From: Amyloporia xantha
Lineage: Eukaryota; Basidiomycota; Agaricomycetes; Polyporales; Adustoporiaceae
NCBI GenBank assembly: GCA_036971615.1
Contig: JAYKKR010000008.1
Location: forward strand, 1,426,001-1,490,000
Direction of reading: 5' to 3'
DNA length: 64,000 nt
Position 1 is the first letter of the stretch. Every line of letters begins with the position of its first letter. The notes below the pieces were generated by a model. The model made no database searches, was not told the DNA's origin, and saw nothing but the letters and a program-made list of their open reading frames with translations. The position numbers and the translations under genes are program-made. Below are positions 1 through 10,671 of this stretch, piece by piece.

Positions 1-185
1 ACAGAATAACGAACGGAAAGGCCAAAACCCTCAGCAGACGGACCAGCAACAGCACAGTCACGACGCCGTCAGTATAGTACACGCATCGTCCGAGACCGAT
101 GATCAGAGCAACGAGCGAACTCATGGCAATACACAGGTATATCTTCTCCACCTCTACCTTCACCCTATCCACTCCCTCCCACGCA

Positions 186-1826
186 CTAGATGAGCCCCGC
201 AGTGCGCAGGTCCTGGTGCAGCCTCGCCTGCACCGCCATCGCCTGCGCCATCCTTGCGTTCCGCTCTGGATCATTCGGGTCCAAGGGGAGGATGTATTCG
301 CCTCTAGGCGACCGCGGCTCGTCGTCCTCAATGGGCCCCCCGAGCATCCTCATCGCGTCCATCGCGTCCTGCCGGCGCTGCTCTTCGTTGCGATCGAGCC
401 CGAGCCCAGTGCGGATGAGCGAGCCATCCGCGAGACCTTGCAAGCCGAAGACACGCTCGAGCGAGTGGATGATCGCGCCGTTGGCGGGACCAGAGGGGCG
501 GGGAGCGGGCGCGTCGCGTTGTGAGTTGAGGATCCCACGCTCCCAGCGCTTGACACGCCAGAAGCCGAGCAAGGAAGTGAGGAGGATGAACCAACCTAGG
601 AACCCAATGTCAGGAGACGAAAAAAAAATAGGCCAATGCGATCAACATGCAGACGTACCGATGGTCATGAGCAGGAAGGATATCCACTCCGACGTGGCAT
701 CCCCAATGATGAAGGGTCCGCTCTCGTCGTTCTCAGTGGGCGTCGGGAGCGTCCCATTCAGATTCCTGTAATACTCCTCCGCTTCCGCTGGCGTCGCGAA
801 GTACGGCTTCCCCCACCCATTCTGCCCCGCAGGCGTCGTCTCCCCCTGGAACTCGTTCCCCTCATTCCTCCGCATCGCAAACCCATACTGGATCAGCGTG
901 ATCCCCAACCCCGCACGCGAGCCCAGCTTCGCAGCGTGCGTCGTGTGCAGGAGGTACGTGAGCAGGAAGCCGACGAACTGGAAGGAGATGCTGACGAGCA
1001 TGTTCCAGAGGAAGGAGAACAGCGAGCCGGTCGGGAGCGCATCGATGATGATGTCGCCCGGAGCGGTGGCCGCAGAGGGCGCGTGCACGGTCGTTTCCCA
1101 ATAGGGCGGGACGGCGTCCGCTTGGGCAGCGGCGTAGGAGGGCGGGGCGTCCTTTTGCGAGTCCTCGGGGACAAGATACGTCTCGTCGCCTAGGTACAAC
1201 ACCGATCAGTCTTAGTATATGGTTCACGGGATGCAGAGCGGGAATATCATACCCTCCTGTATGCGCACCGGCGGCGCCGGCTTCGCGACTACATTGAAGA
1301 ACACCCCGTCATTCGACGTCCCGCCGCCCACCGGGCCGTGCGGGACGCTCTCGCACAGCCCTAGCCGCTGCACGTAGTGGGTAGGCAGCACCGCCGCCGC
1401 CGTGCGCCTGAACCAGCCGCCCTGTCTCCTCTGCGCATCAGCGTCGGTCGGGGCGAACGCGGGGACGAGGCCGTTGGAGTTGCCGAATTCGTTCGGGAGC
1501 GCGCGGTCGGTGGGGCTGGGCGGCGAGCCGGGGGGCGGGCGGGCGTAGTCGAAGTCCGTGTTCTCGAAGTCGTACGTCCCAGGATTGCGAGGGAGGGCGG
1601 GCGGTGTAGCGGTGTGGTGCGGCGAGGATGGCGAGGGCGAGGAGATGGGATCTTCGTGTGCGAGCGGGTGGTAGCCGTTTCGGATGGTACGGAGGCGAGG
1701 GAGCGTAGGTCCCTGATGATGGTCGAGCTCGTCCTCGTCTTCAGAGTCGTCAAAGGCGGCCTCTAGCTCGTGGTCGGCGTGTGGGTCGTTGTGGGGGTTG
1801 GGCAGCGGCGCATAGTGGGCAGGCAT
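186..1826 (-). CDS. BSD2: Bsd2/NDFIP-family membrane adaptor for Rsp5-type ubiquitin ligase
   Basis: Three exons (1826-1253, 1189-659, 595-186) join in phase to give 504 residues. The N-terminal half is polar, acidic and Pro-rich. The C-terminal half has three hydrophobic segments: one starting FSFLWNMLVSISFQFVGF, one around the GSRAGLGITLIQYGF stretch, and one spanning the exon 2/3 junction (WISFLLMTIG, then FILLTSLLGFW). A PPSY (PPxY) motif lies just before the membrane part. This architecture, with Gly-rich middle segment, is that of yeast Bsd2 and animal NDFIP1/2. Those proteins sit in Golgi/endosome membranes and recruit Rsp5/Nedd4 ligases to metal transporters for vacuolar degradation. 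Family placement rests on remembered architecture; the metal-homeostasis role is inferred from the family. Introns are 63 bp each. Confidence 0.82.
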
Positions 1827-2923
1827 AGACTGTTCTGCGCACGGATTTATGTAAGGACTCTATGTCCAGATAGTGAGCAGGGAAAGAGAATGTTATGTAA
1901 AGCTTGCAGTGGTGTCGGTGGGCGTTGGATACACACGACTCCGCGATAGCAGCCTGCCTAAGCGCTGTCCTTTCTGGCCAATCACCTCTGCCCTCTGATT
2001 TGCGTCTGTTTGGCCTGTGGCGGACTCCGCCCTCCAGCCAATGAGACTTGGATGTCCCGCGACTCACCATCTCACCTCCCATTCATTCGCAATTGCGCTT
2101 CCGTGTAGCTGCTTTTACTCTCGCCTGTCCCAGCCTGTGCCGTTCTTCTTTGATATCTGTTCGAAAACAAAGCAACTCTGCTCTAACGGGATGTCCGCCA
2201 ATCAGCATCTGTCCACCGTTGCCAGCTTCTCGTGCGCACCATCTCACAGCCTTTGTGTATATAACAGCAAAGATGTCCCCGTTTCGTGGAAATGAAATTT
2301 GGCTGCCATGATGGTGGCTTGAACGCGAATTCATCACAACTGGAGCCCGCTGTCCAATCGGCACAGAGCATCCATGGACTGGAGCAGTCATCCCAGGAAA
2401 TGAAGCCCGTTTGCGCTGCGAAATGACACGTTTATCTACAGCGCAAGTAGCGACATTTGATCTCGTCTCAGACGGTATTAAGCCGTCCTCCTGACGACAC
2501 TGGAAAGGTAATGACTTCTGTACAGCGTAGGCGATACTCATCACACCCGCCAAAGCCGTTCCCATTGCAGGATTGAAAGCAAGAAACGAAGCGCAAATAT
2601 CATTGACATCATTCAATCCCGTCACTTCCAAGACCGCAGTACCCAAGAGAATCGCGAGCAAGACCACGCATACATAACTTATCTACTGAGCTGCCATATA
2701 TGGTCCTTGCATCGCGCTGATTGGCCAGTCCGCACGCAAGACCGTGACTCGATAGAGACACTCCAGACTCGGGATAGCCATCACGCGCAGGCGCATTACG
2801 CGTTCTCGGCGCATCTCGCCCCTCGACACGGTGCCCCGCGCCCCGCGCCCTCGGCGCTCAGAATAGCTCCCTCATTGTATCGCTTCCGCTTCGCCGTCGC
2901 GTTTCGCCGCGCCGCGCCACAGT
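1827..2923. other. Intergenic region without a supportable gene
   Basis: About 1.1 kb between two minus-strand genes. It holds CCAAT boxes at 1978-1982 and 2038-2042, upstream of BSD2 in its promoter direction. A 194-codon minus-strand reading frame (2083-2667) has no recognisable domain, a composition unlike the neighbouring genes, and no convincing introns, so it is not called as a gene. Confidence 0.5.
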
Positions 2924-3679
2924 CTAAGTGGTCGCGGCGTCCGCAGGGTATATGGCAGCAATGAGGGCATACGGCAGTGTACGTGCATAGGGTTTCGCTG
3001 GATCCTGTAACGCGATGACATCGTCAGCATCATCACACATCCACATCCACGAGGCGCTGCGCACGGCCTACTCACCATGAATCGCTCAGCACATCGCGAG
3101 ACAGAGGTCCGCGCGGTTCGCGTCGCGCACGAGCTGCGAGACGCGCTGGCAGCTCTCCATGCGCGCGTCGACGAGCTCGGAGAACATCTCGAGGAGGCGC
3201 GCGCCGGGCTCGGTGGGGGGCGCGCGGTGCGGGCGGCGGCGGCGCGGGGCGTGGGGGGAGATGCCCGGGAGCTTGAGCCGCATCATGTTCTTGCGGCGGT
3301 TCCAGCGCGTGTGCTTGTGCGTGGGCGGCGCGTCTGGCTCGGCCTTGACGATGGCCGCGGCGGGCATGATGGGGGACGGGTCGTCCGTCATGGATGAGGA
3401 TGCGGGGCTGGTGCCGGGCTCTGGGGAGGAGGCGGAGGAGGTGGTGGTGGAGGAGTCTGAGGGGGAGCCGACGGCGTACGCGATGGCACGGGCGTCGGAG
3501 CCTTTGGCGATGGCGATCTCGAGGGATGCGCGGGTGTGGTGGATCCAGTAGCGCTCCTGCTGGTAGAAGGCGGTGAGGGAGTCGAGGAGGACGACTGCGG
3601 AGTGGGAGGGCTCGAGGGCGCGAGGGGAGTGTGGTGGGGTGGGGAGGGAGTGCTGAGGGGACATAGGAGAGTAGTTCAT
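2924..3679 (-). CDS. Unnamed Pro/Ser-rich protein, possible C-terminal exon in a shifted frame
   Basis: I do not recognise a named family. The clear exon runs 3679-3086 from an ATG followed by SPMSPQHSLPTPPHSPR. An earlier in-frame ATG lies at 3826. A helix-forming segment (LLDSLTAFYQQERYWIHH) follows, then a Ser/Pro linker, a basic patch (RWNRRKNMMRLKLPG) and a C-terminal helical part (LLEMFSELVDARMESCQRV). The frame closes with TGA at 3086. Ten bases later a strong intron begins (GTGAGT donor at 3075, CTGAC branch-like site, TTACAG acceptor ending at 3005). It leads to an open exon 3004-2924 starting DPAKPYARTLPYALIAAIYP. Joining it in phase needs a one-base frame change near 3088-3092. Either the protein ends at 3086 with a 3' UTR intron, or there is an indel. 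The role is unknown. Confidence 0.55.
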
Positions 3680-3847
3680 GGCGGACGCTGAGCGGTGAGA
3701 GGGGATTTTGGGGGATGGGGGCTTGGATTGGGTGGGAGGGGCGGGGAGGAGTGAGGGAGAGGCCGGTGGTTGGTTGGAACGCTGGCAATTTATGGAGGTT
3801 AGGCAAGTCTCGACCGTAGTGCACACGAACTCATCGTCTTGTCCAGA

Positions 3848-3919
3848 CCAATAGCGTTCCAGACCACTTCCCGTATAGGGCAGCTAGCCAATGAGAGGCT
3901 GCGTAGGCGGCCGACCAAT
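3848..3919. promoter_or_regulatory. Three CCAAT boxes in a divergent promoter
   Basis: CCAAT occurs at 3848-3852, 3888-3892 and 3915-3919, between the unnamed minus-strand gene (start about 3679-3826) and EMC10 (start 4310). CCAAT is the target of the fungal HAP/NF-Y complex. Spacing of 25-40 bp within about 70 bp suggests a real promoter element; binding is inferred. Confidence 0.5.
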
Positions 3920-4309
3920 CAGCTGTCGATGCCATCCTCTGATAGGGTGGAGTGTTTCGGGGTTATATGAATACGAAAGAGATGGGCTGAAACGCAGTGG
4001 ACAGAGGTGTAGAATACGAGAGACAAGGAGAGAAAGTATGTGCAGTGGTTGTATGGCCGTGCGGTGTCTGTGTATATCTGCATGGCATCTGGATCGGATA
4101 GAAGGGCCCACTGAACGCGGGCGTGCTCGGAAAGGAAGGTGGTGTACGACCTGCCTCTCATCATGTGTTAGCCCGATTAGGCAGTCTCCATACCGACGTT
4201 CACCCGCGTCCAGTCCCTGCTCTCGCCCAATCCCTGTCCTGCCGCACTCGGCATCCCTCCCATTCGCTGTCCCCGCGCGTCATATCTCCCTGTCCTCGTC
4301 CCTCCAGTC

Positions 4310-5454
4310 ATGTTCGCCCATTGGCCTCTCCTCCTCCTCCTGCCCCTCCTCCCCGTCCCCCTCGTCCAAGCCGACCCCGCCCTCCGCCTCTACCACCGTG
4401 TCCATGATCCCACCAACCCCGTCGCTCGCTTCACCCCGCGTGCGACCCTCTCCCTGTCTGGGTCCGGCCCCGGCACCCAAGCACACCTCGCGCCCACTGA
4501 CACACTCGAGGCCGACCTTCTAGAGTTCGCGCATATCATACAACACAACCCCCGCGCGCTCTACCAGCTCGCACTAGAGCACCCCGGCGACGTCGATCAG
4601 TCCCAGTGGCACATATCCACCGTCAAAGCCGTAAGTCCTCGTCCACCTGCACGCGCGGGGCTGCCTGGGCGCGTCGCGCCTTCATCCCCACGCGAATCTA
4701 TTCTCAGGATATCTAGGCAGCTGTAGTGATATCTGACTGACTGCTGGCGTCTAGTGCCATCTGTCCCTGAGCACTTCTGAGGATATCATCCTCCACCTCG
4801 CCCAGGACGGCACGCCCTACGCTCTCGACTACTTCGTAGGGCCCATCCCGCACGACGGTTCCTGCCCGAAAATCCGGCGACGTGGAAGCAGCAAGGCTGG
4901 CCCTGGCGCGAGCGAAAGTGCACCCGCGCTCCGACACGTCTCGAACACGACCGTGTCCGTCGTGCACCCCAGATTCCCGCCTTTGTACGTGTTCCTGTCC
5001 TCTAGTCGCCTCGTCACCCTATTCTCCTGTGATTCTTGGCCCTGGTTCGGGTTTGGCGCATTCGCTGCATCGAATCCATCATTCAATTTGAATTGTAAAA
5101 TCGAGATCGCTGACTCCGCATGAATAATGCTCTCAATGCGCGTGACTTGTACGCATTCCAGACCGCAACTTCGCACCCCTCCACCGCTCACGCCCGAAGG
5201 CAAGCCGCTCGAGGCTGTTCCAGAGAAGACATTCCTGCAAAAATATTGGCTCTATTTCCTCATTGCGATCGTGGCTATCCGTGAGTCTGTCTTACTGCCC
5301 CTTCATTCAATTCAATTCTTCTCGGAAAACGCGGATCTGACATCAGCTGCTTTCGTTTTTGTGTTTACCGTTGTCAGTTGTCACGCCCGGGGGGGAAGAA
5401 GAAGGAGCTGGATCGGGCGGGGCGAAGGCTGGAGGGGCCGCGGGCAAACGGTGA
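4310..5454 (+). CDS. EMC10: ER membrane protein complex subunit 10
   Basis: Four exons (4310-4630, 4755-4984, 5162-5280, 5378-5454) join in phase to 248 residues. The protein begins with a signal peptide (FAHWPLLLLLPLLPVPLVQA). A beta-rich luminal domain follows, then a Pro-rich linker with the motif PEKTFLQKYWLYFLIAIVAI, in which an aromatic-flanked hydrophobic stretch is the single membrane anchor. The last exon encodes a short Gly/Glu-rich tail ending AAGKR. Signal peptide, luminal body, EKxFxQKYWxY anchor and Gly-rich tail are typical of EMC10. EMC10 is a luminal-facing subunit of the EMC, which inserts tail-anchored and polytopic membrane proteins in the ER. Introns have GTAAGT, GTACGT and GTGAGT donors. 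Confidence 0.85.
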
Positions 5455-8400
5455 TACTATACCTATCACTTTGCGTGCGCAGCCGGTATCATTTTGTATC
5501 CAAAGTTGTTTCATGGGAACTATCTGCGTTTGAGCCATGTCAAATTACGCCGTCTTCGCGGACTGATGGGCATGGGCTTCCAGGTCAGCAGGATATTTCG
5601 GACGAGGCTGAGATCCTCGGGGCGGCCGCGTTTACTGTCCCTGAAAATCCAGAATGTACGATTCTTCCCATCCGCCCAAAGTCCCGACTGTTTGTGCGAC
5701 GGCTCAGACTCATATCGACCATTCGGGGTTTCAGAAATATCTCAGCTCAATCACCCTGGATTGCGTGCATGGGTGCTATGGGTCACCGGAAATTCAACTA
5801 TTGCCGCGAGCTGTCCTTTGTGTTGGGCACACGACCCAGGCGCTAAAGCGACGCGTCCGTGGCGGCTTTTGTGTTTGCGGACAAGCCAAGGCCGACCGCG
5901 AGCGCGCGTGCTGGGTGCATTCTAGGTCAATGTGTCGCGAGAAGTGAATGAAACAAGGGCCACCACGCCCGGGGGCCATCTTGACGCGAACAAGGCGCAG
6001 CGCCCGGGGTGTGTTGTTGTGTGTCCCCGCTGTCAAGCGTGTCTGGCACGCGCCCTAGACGCCCATTCGACGCGTCTGGACGCGCAGTATATTCGCGACG
6101 CGGGGCTCGAGCCTGAGCGCCCTGTAACCGTTGCCTGCTGCATTGGGCTGCACAACGCCTGCTTCTATATATATATAATTTGGGTATTGTTGATCAGTTG
6201 ACGTTGACAGGTGGCTCCGAGGGAGTGGATGTCGAGCCGTTGGGAACCCGGGAAGGGTGGACTCGGTGGAGCCGCTGGGCTGCTGCTTTGAATGTTTCGG
6301 ACGCGTGGAGCAGCCCAGTCTAATTCTCGACCCGACTCGTGGGTGTTCCCTCCACCGGGTCTGCGGCGCAGGATGCAGAGGTGACAGATGTGTCCTTGGT
6401 ATTCTCCGACTCGGTCATGGCTGCAGGAAGGGCGAGGGGCACCATACCACCGTGACTGCCGGCGGCGAGGGGTGCACCCGTTGCACCGGCAGCCTGCCAG
6501 TGACAGCGCGCACGGGGTGTGGGAGGTGCAGCACCCCATTCATCCACCCCATCTGCCGCATCTAGATATCCGCCCACATTAGACACTATATCTGCCCTCC
6601 CAGGAAGTCCTCGCGCGTTCTCGTGATCCGCGACTGCAGCCGGAGCAGGCTGGGCTGGCGCCTCGAGCCGACGAGTCCTGCCCCGGCCGCACTCGAAGAC
6701 TCGAAGACCGCGCAGGCCGCCCGGATTCGCGCTTCTCCGCGCACGAGCGGTGATTGCGCTCTTGTTGTGTGGGTTGCTACGTGTTTGGGGCAAGGTTATC
6801 TGGGCGTGCTATCTGGATATCCCAGACATCTGCATCCGCGTTGGGTGCACGGTGGTCGCGCTCAGAGCGCTTTTGGATGTATTGTCCCGACCTAGGGGCG
6901 TGCCTTTCAGTGGACTGGAATGAGACGTCAATTGGGGGGAGTAGAGCTCTGTCTGCTAAATTCGCTGTCTAGCTGCGTTGTCGTATTTTGTCCGTTATTA
7001 GCGGAGGTTGCCAATTCTGAGCGCCAGGGATAAGTGGTACGCCTTCGTTACACATTCATTATTGCCAGGCTCACTTCAACGGCATTCCACTTCGATCTGG
7101 GGAGGTTGTCTCGACGGCGTGCTTGGTGCCCTCGTCTTTTCTTTCCGATCACAGTTTACGGTTCGAAATTATTCGCTGTCTGTTTTCTTGAGTCGGAACC
7201 ATTCACGGTTCATTTTAGATGTCGTTCAGCATGCAAGGCAGCGGCAGATTTCAAGTCTTTGGTCGTCCTCGACGACAGATATGTGGACGCATGAAATTTG
7301 GCGGTAAGCAGTGATAGACTCTTACTTTCTGGGAGCGCACACCTCAAACAATCTTGGAATTATTTTCCTGCTCAGTAGCTCTGGATAACAGTGCCGTAAA
7401 ATGGTGGCACTGGACGACGCAATCATCACTAACCCGCCCACTGTGAGCGGGAGCTATTTCCTTGCACCTGGCAGATGACGCGCCGTTGTCAAGTCTGCTG
7501 CCGGGCCGGGGAAGGATCCTGCCCCTGGGGAATCCCAAGATCAACTTCGTGGTCTGATCACATTGGCAGAGTATGTGGCATGCTTCGCCAAATGTATCAC
7601 GTTCTACTTGGATTTCACGGCCTAGTCGGTGAATGGATAATTCCTTTGAAACAGGTTGCACTGTCGTCGTCTTGACATGGATTTTCCACCACGAGCACCC
7701 GACGGGCAATCAGTACATAGGGTCTAATACTCTTATGGAACCTCAGTGGCCCAATACATGCACTATAGGGTTACCACACGATACTCTCGCACGTAGTGCT
7801 GCTTTACCCCAGACATTCCCGCACGCAGTGACATCTCCTCGCAAGAACGCCTGCATTTAGCACGACCGCACCAAGTCGTTGAACCCACATTGCCAAGCAT
7901 AGGCATATTGCACCACTCCAGGCTCGAAAAGACAATGTTGTCTCGTCACGGGATACAGACCCGTCTTTCTAACAAGCTCTTGCGAAGGGGCAAGTGGAGT
8001 ATCACTCTTAGGCTCGCGTGTTCCTATTGGCTTCTTGGTTGCCGTAAGCTACTGTGAACTCTTCATGCTTCCGTTCACGCTCCTCGGCCTCTCATTCGTC
8101 CGCTGGAAGATTCGGCTCCGTAGTCACAGTCTCGACCGCATCCAGTGTCAACGCGATGCTCCCTTGACTCAGCTACGAACGCTAACCGTATTCTGTCCTA
8201 TTCCAGACTGGCCAATCAGAGAGGGTCACCTGCGTACTTACGCTATGCCCCGCGCAGGAAGCACAGCGACGTGCCGCAGGCGCCGTGCTTCTGGCACGCG
8301 TACTTCAGTCAGCAAGGATCTAGAGGCGGCGAGCCCACCAGCGTCGCTCCTCGGATGCTGTAGAAGGCGCGAAGGCGTGTTCGTCGATCGCGCAAATGAC

Positions 8401-9200
8401 TAGCGTGTGGCTACTGGCTGCTGGGGTGCCCGGCCAATCGCAGCAGGGCGAAGGCATGACGTCGTCGTGGAACGCCGCACTTTCCCCGCGTCTGATGAAC
8501 TCTGGCCTCATAAACTCATCGTAAGCGTTCCCCCAGCGTGTCTGACGAGCCTTGGCAGACTGTGGTTGCACCCGATGATGGCCAAGCTGAAATGCGCATT
8601 TTGAACAGGTCAGACAACTGTCAGACATGACGTCGAGCGTCGCGCTCGGTGTCTGCACTGTCGCCGCTTTGCGCCTACAAAGACAATCAAGGCCCGGGAA
8701 TGTGGGCATCCAATCCTATCGCTAGTGCATGTATCGGGTCTAGTAGATGCAGATGCCGCTCGCGCGATGTATCACAAGCCGGCAGGAGATGATCTTCTCG
8801 GCGGGAACACACGGCCACAGCGAAGCCTGGGGCAGCTCGCTTTGGGCACTCTCACATCGCCGATCATGCAGCGTGCAACATCATGATCCTGCCGTGCGAT
8901 TCGTTCGCGTTCTCGACTCCTGGGAGCAGCCCATGGGAGCAGATAGATGGTACATGCCGTTGGCCAGGGTTTGTCACCAAGACATGTGACCGCTCGCCCA
9001 TCATCCAATGGCCGAACGAGCAGCAGACGCGAGAAGTTGGTGCTGTGGGCGTTCTTCATATTCTGGGCGCAGACCCGTGGCTTCGCGATGCGCATCCTTC
9101 ACAAGCACCGTTTCATTTCGGATGGTATCCAGCGCTGATGAAATTAGGCTTCTGCTTGGTCAATACATACATGCCCCAACAATCCACGAGTGAAGCCCTA
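5455..9200. other. Gene-poor 3.7 kb stretch
   Basis: No reading frame here shows a recognisable domain, and none could be joined into a convincing spliced gene. Scattered ACGCGT boxes occur at 5851-5856, 6070-6075, 6301-6306 and 8296-8301. A (TA)n tract lies near 6165-6177 and CCAAT motifs near 8210 and 8435. The largest frame is a 157-codon minus-strand one at 6320-6793, rich in Ala, Arg and Gly; it is not convincing. An RNA gene or an old decayed gene cannot be excluded. Confidence 0.5.
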
Positions 9201-9863
9201 CTACCTCCAGAAGTCCTCGAATCTGAGACCCATGGTTCCCTCCGGTGCTCCATCGAGGGGCTGGAATCCTAACCTTTCATAGAATCGCCGCGCGCCGGCG
9301 TTGCGTAGGTCCAAGCCAAGCCACACACGGTCGATGCCGTTCTCCTGCTGCAGGAACTCGATCGCACGTGCCATCAGCCGTCGCCCCCAGCCTCGGCGCT
9401 GGTATTCCGGTAGGATATCGATGTGTAGGTGTGCGGGTGAGAAGGCGATGCACACGTCCAGCGCGCGCTGCGGGTTGTGCAGGGTGCGGATATACCGCGC
9501 GTCGGCGGGCTTCGGCGGCGGGGATGTTGCGGCGGTGGACGCAGGGGGGTTGTGTTGCGGATAACGCTCGCGGAGAGGGGGGTACCATGATGTATCAGCT
9601 TGCTGCTCAAAGGCACGGGTATCGAAGGTCCCGAGGACGTATCCAACGACTGCGTCGGATTTGGTCGGGTCGACCATGACGAACCCGAAACCAGCGGGAA
9701 GCTGCGCGTAGGGCTCGGCGTATACTAGCCCTGGGAGTTCGCCGAAGTTGTGGAGATGTTCCGCGGAGGCGCCTGCGTCTCCGGTGAGAAGACAGATGCG
9801 GGAAAGGGCGGGAGAGTCTTGGGCGGTCACTGCCTTGATGTAAACGTCGGGTTGATCTGCCAT
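9201..9863 (-). CDS. GNAT-family N-acetyltransferase
   Basis: A single exon of 220 residues. The C-terminal half carries the acetyl-CoA binding core: a beta strand (LHIDILP), then the pyrophosphate loop YQRRGWGRRLM matching Q/RxxGxG/A, a helix (ARAIEFLQ), and the final NAGARRFYERLGF segment typical of GNAT enzymes. The N-terminal part has a conserved-looking VKAVTAQDSPALSRICLLTG-type opening. GNAT enzymes move an acetyl group from acetyl-CoA to an amine; the acceptor cannot be told from sequence. It stands alone, about 0.8 kb from the next gene and over 3.7 kb from the previous one. It has no introns, unlike most neighbours, which could reflect retroposition or bacterial origin but proves neither. 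Confidence 0.85.
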   Translation of the reverse strand: MADQPDVYIKAVTAQDSPALSRICLLTGDAGASAEHLHNFGELPGLVYAEPYAQLPAGFGFVMVDPTKSDAVVGYVLGTFDTRAFEQQADTSWYPPLRERYPQHNPPASTAATSPPPKPADARYIRTLHNPQRALDVCIAFSPAHLHIDILPEYQRRGWGRRLMARAIEFLQQENGIDRVWLGLDLRNAGARRFYERLGFQPLDGAPEGTMGLRFEDFWR

Positions 9864-10671
9864 CGCCGTGGATTTGTATATTGACAGGATTTATTTATGG
9901 GAGAGGTTTTGGGGAGCCGACCGGGTCAGGATAGAGTTTTGCAGGCTAGATGATTGGCCGCCTTGCGTTATCGTGTCAAGCAAAGGGAGACTGATTGTCG
10001 TGAAATTAGTGGACGACTGGTATCTATCGCGTCAGTTTCTGATTCTGGAATTTGGGATAAGGCCTTGGGGAGTGAAAGACCAGTGCTGGTGCAGAATGAG
10101 TCGAGTCGATTACTGCGCCCGATCTTCTGCGCCGATCCGCTGATCCTCCAATCAGAGAATTTCGATCATATCTACTACTCCCCCGCGTCCGTCTTTCTTC
10201 AACGTTCAACGTCTAACGTCCCTCAACCCATGCCGATGCTTTCTTAAAAGTCATAATTCAGTCATTTATCTTTCCATCTCCCAGATCTTGATGTTGCAAG
10301 TACAACGTCAAGAGTACTTCAAGTCGGACATCATCACTGGCAGGTGCTGCCTTACCCGGGCTGGGCGACGGGCTCTAAGTGAAGTCTCGCAACGAAACAC
10401 AGGACTACAGCGTGATGCACAGGGACAAATCTGCCGTCACGTCCTCTGCGGTCACCATTAAAATGTCAAGTAATGCATCGTGACTCCATTACGATGGTGA
10501 CTACTCCGACGTGCGGCTGACCAGCCTCCGGATCTTCAACTATTGGCAGCGGTTGATCATGCCTTGAAGTCGCGTATTCCTTCTGTCTCGACTCCATTGA
10601 TCAAACCAAGCTGGCCCTTTCCAGTCAGCGTGGTTTCTCAGCTGTGGTAAAATTGGTCCTTATTTACTAGT
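9864..10671. other. Divergent intergenic region
   Basis: About 0.8 kb between the GNAT gene (minus) and the ThrE-like gene (plus), so it should hold both promoters. No coding, repeat or strong regulatory motif was recognised. Confidence 0.5.

Noticed and set aside
190..771. 193-codon plus-strand frame
   Set aside because: Antisense to BSD2 exons 2-3; Arg/Ser-rich shadow of a GC-rich coding strand.
2083..2667. 194-codon minus-strand frame
   Set aside because: No domain, no splice support, lies in the BSD2 promoter region.
3072..3824. 250-codon minus-strand frame rich in Pro, Arg and His
   Set aside because: Alternative frame of the unnamed Pro-rich gene; composition typical of a shadow frame.
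5127..5846. 239-codon plus-strand frame
   Set aside because: It reads through EMC10 exon 3 and its intron; the spliced EMC10 model explains the coding part.
5494..5925. 143-codon plus-strand frame after EMC10
   Set aside because: Basic, Cys/Arg-rich with no domain; nothing connects to it.
6320..6793. 157-codon minus-strand frame
   Set aside because: Ala/Gly/Arg-rich, no recognisable family and no neighbouring exons that join in phase.
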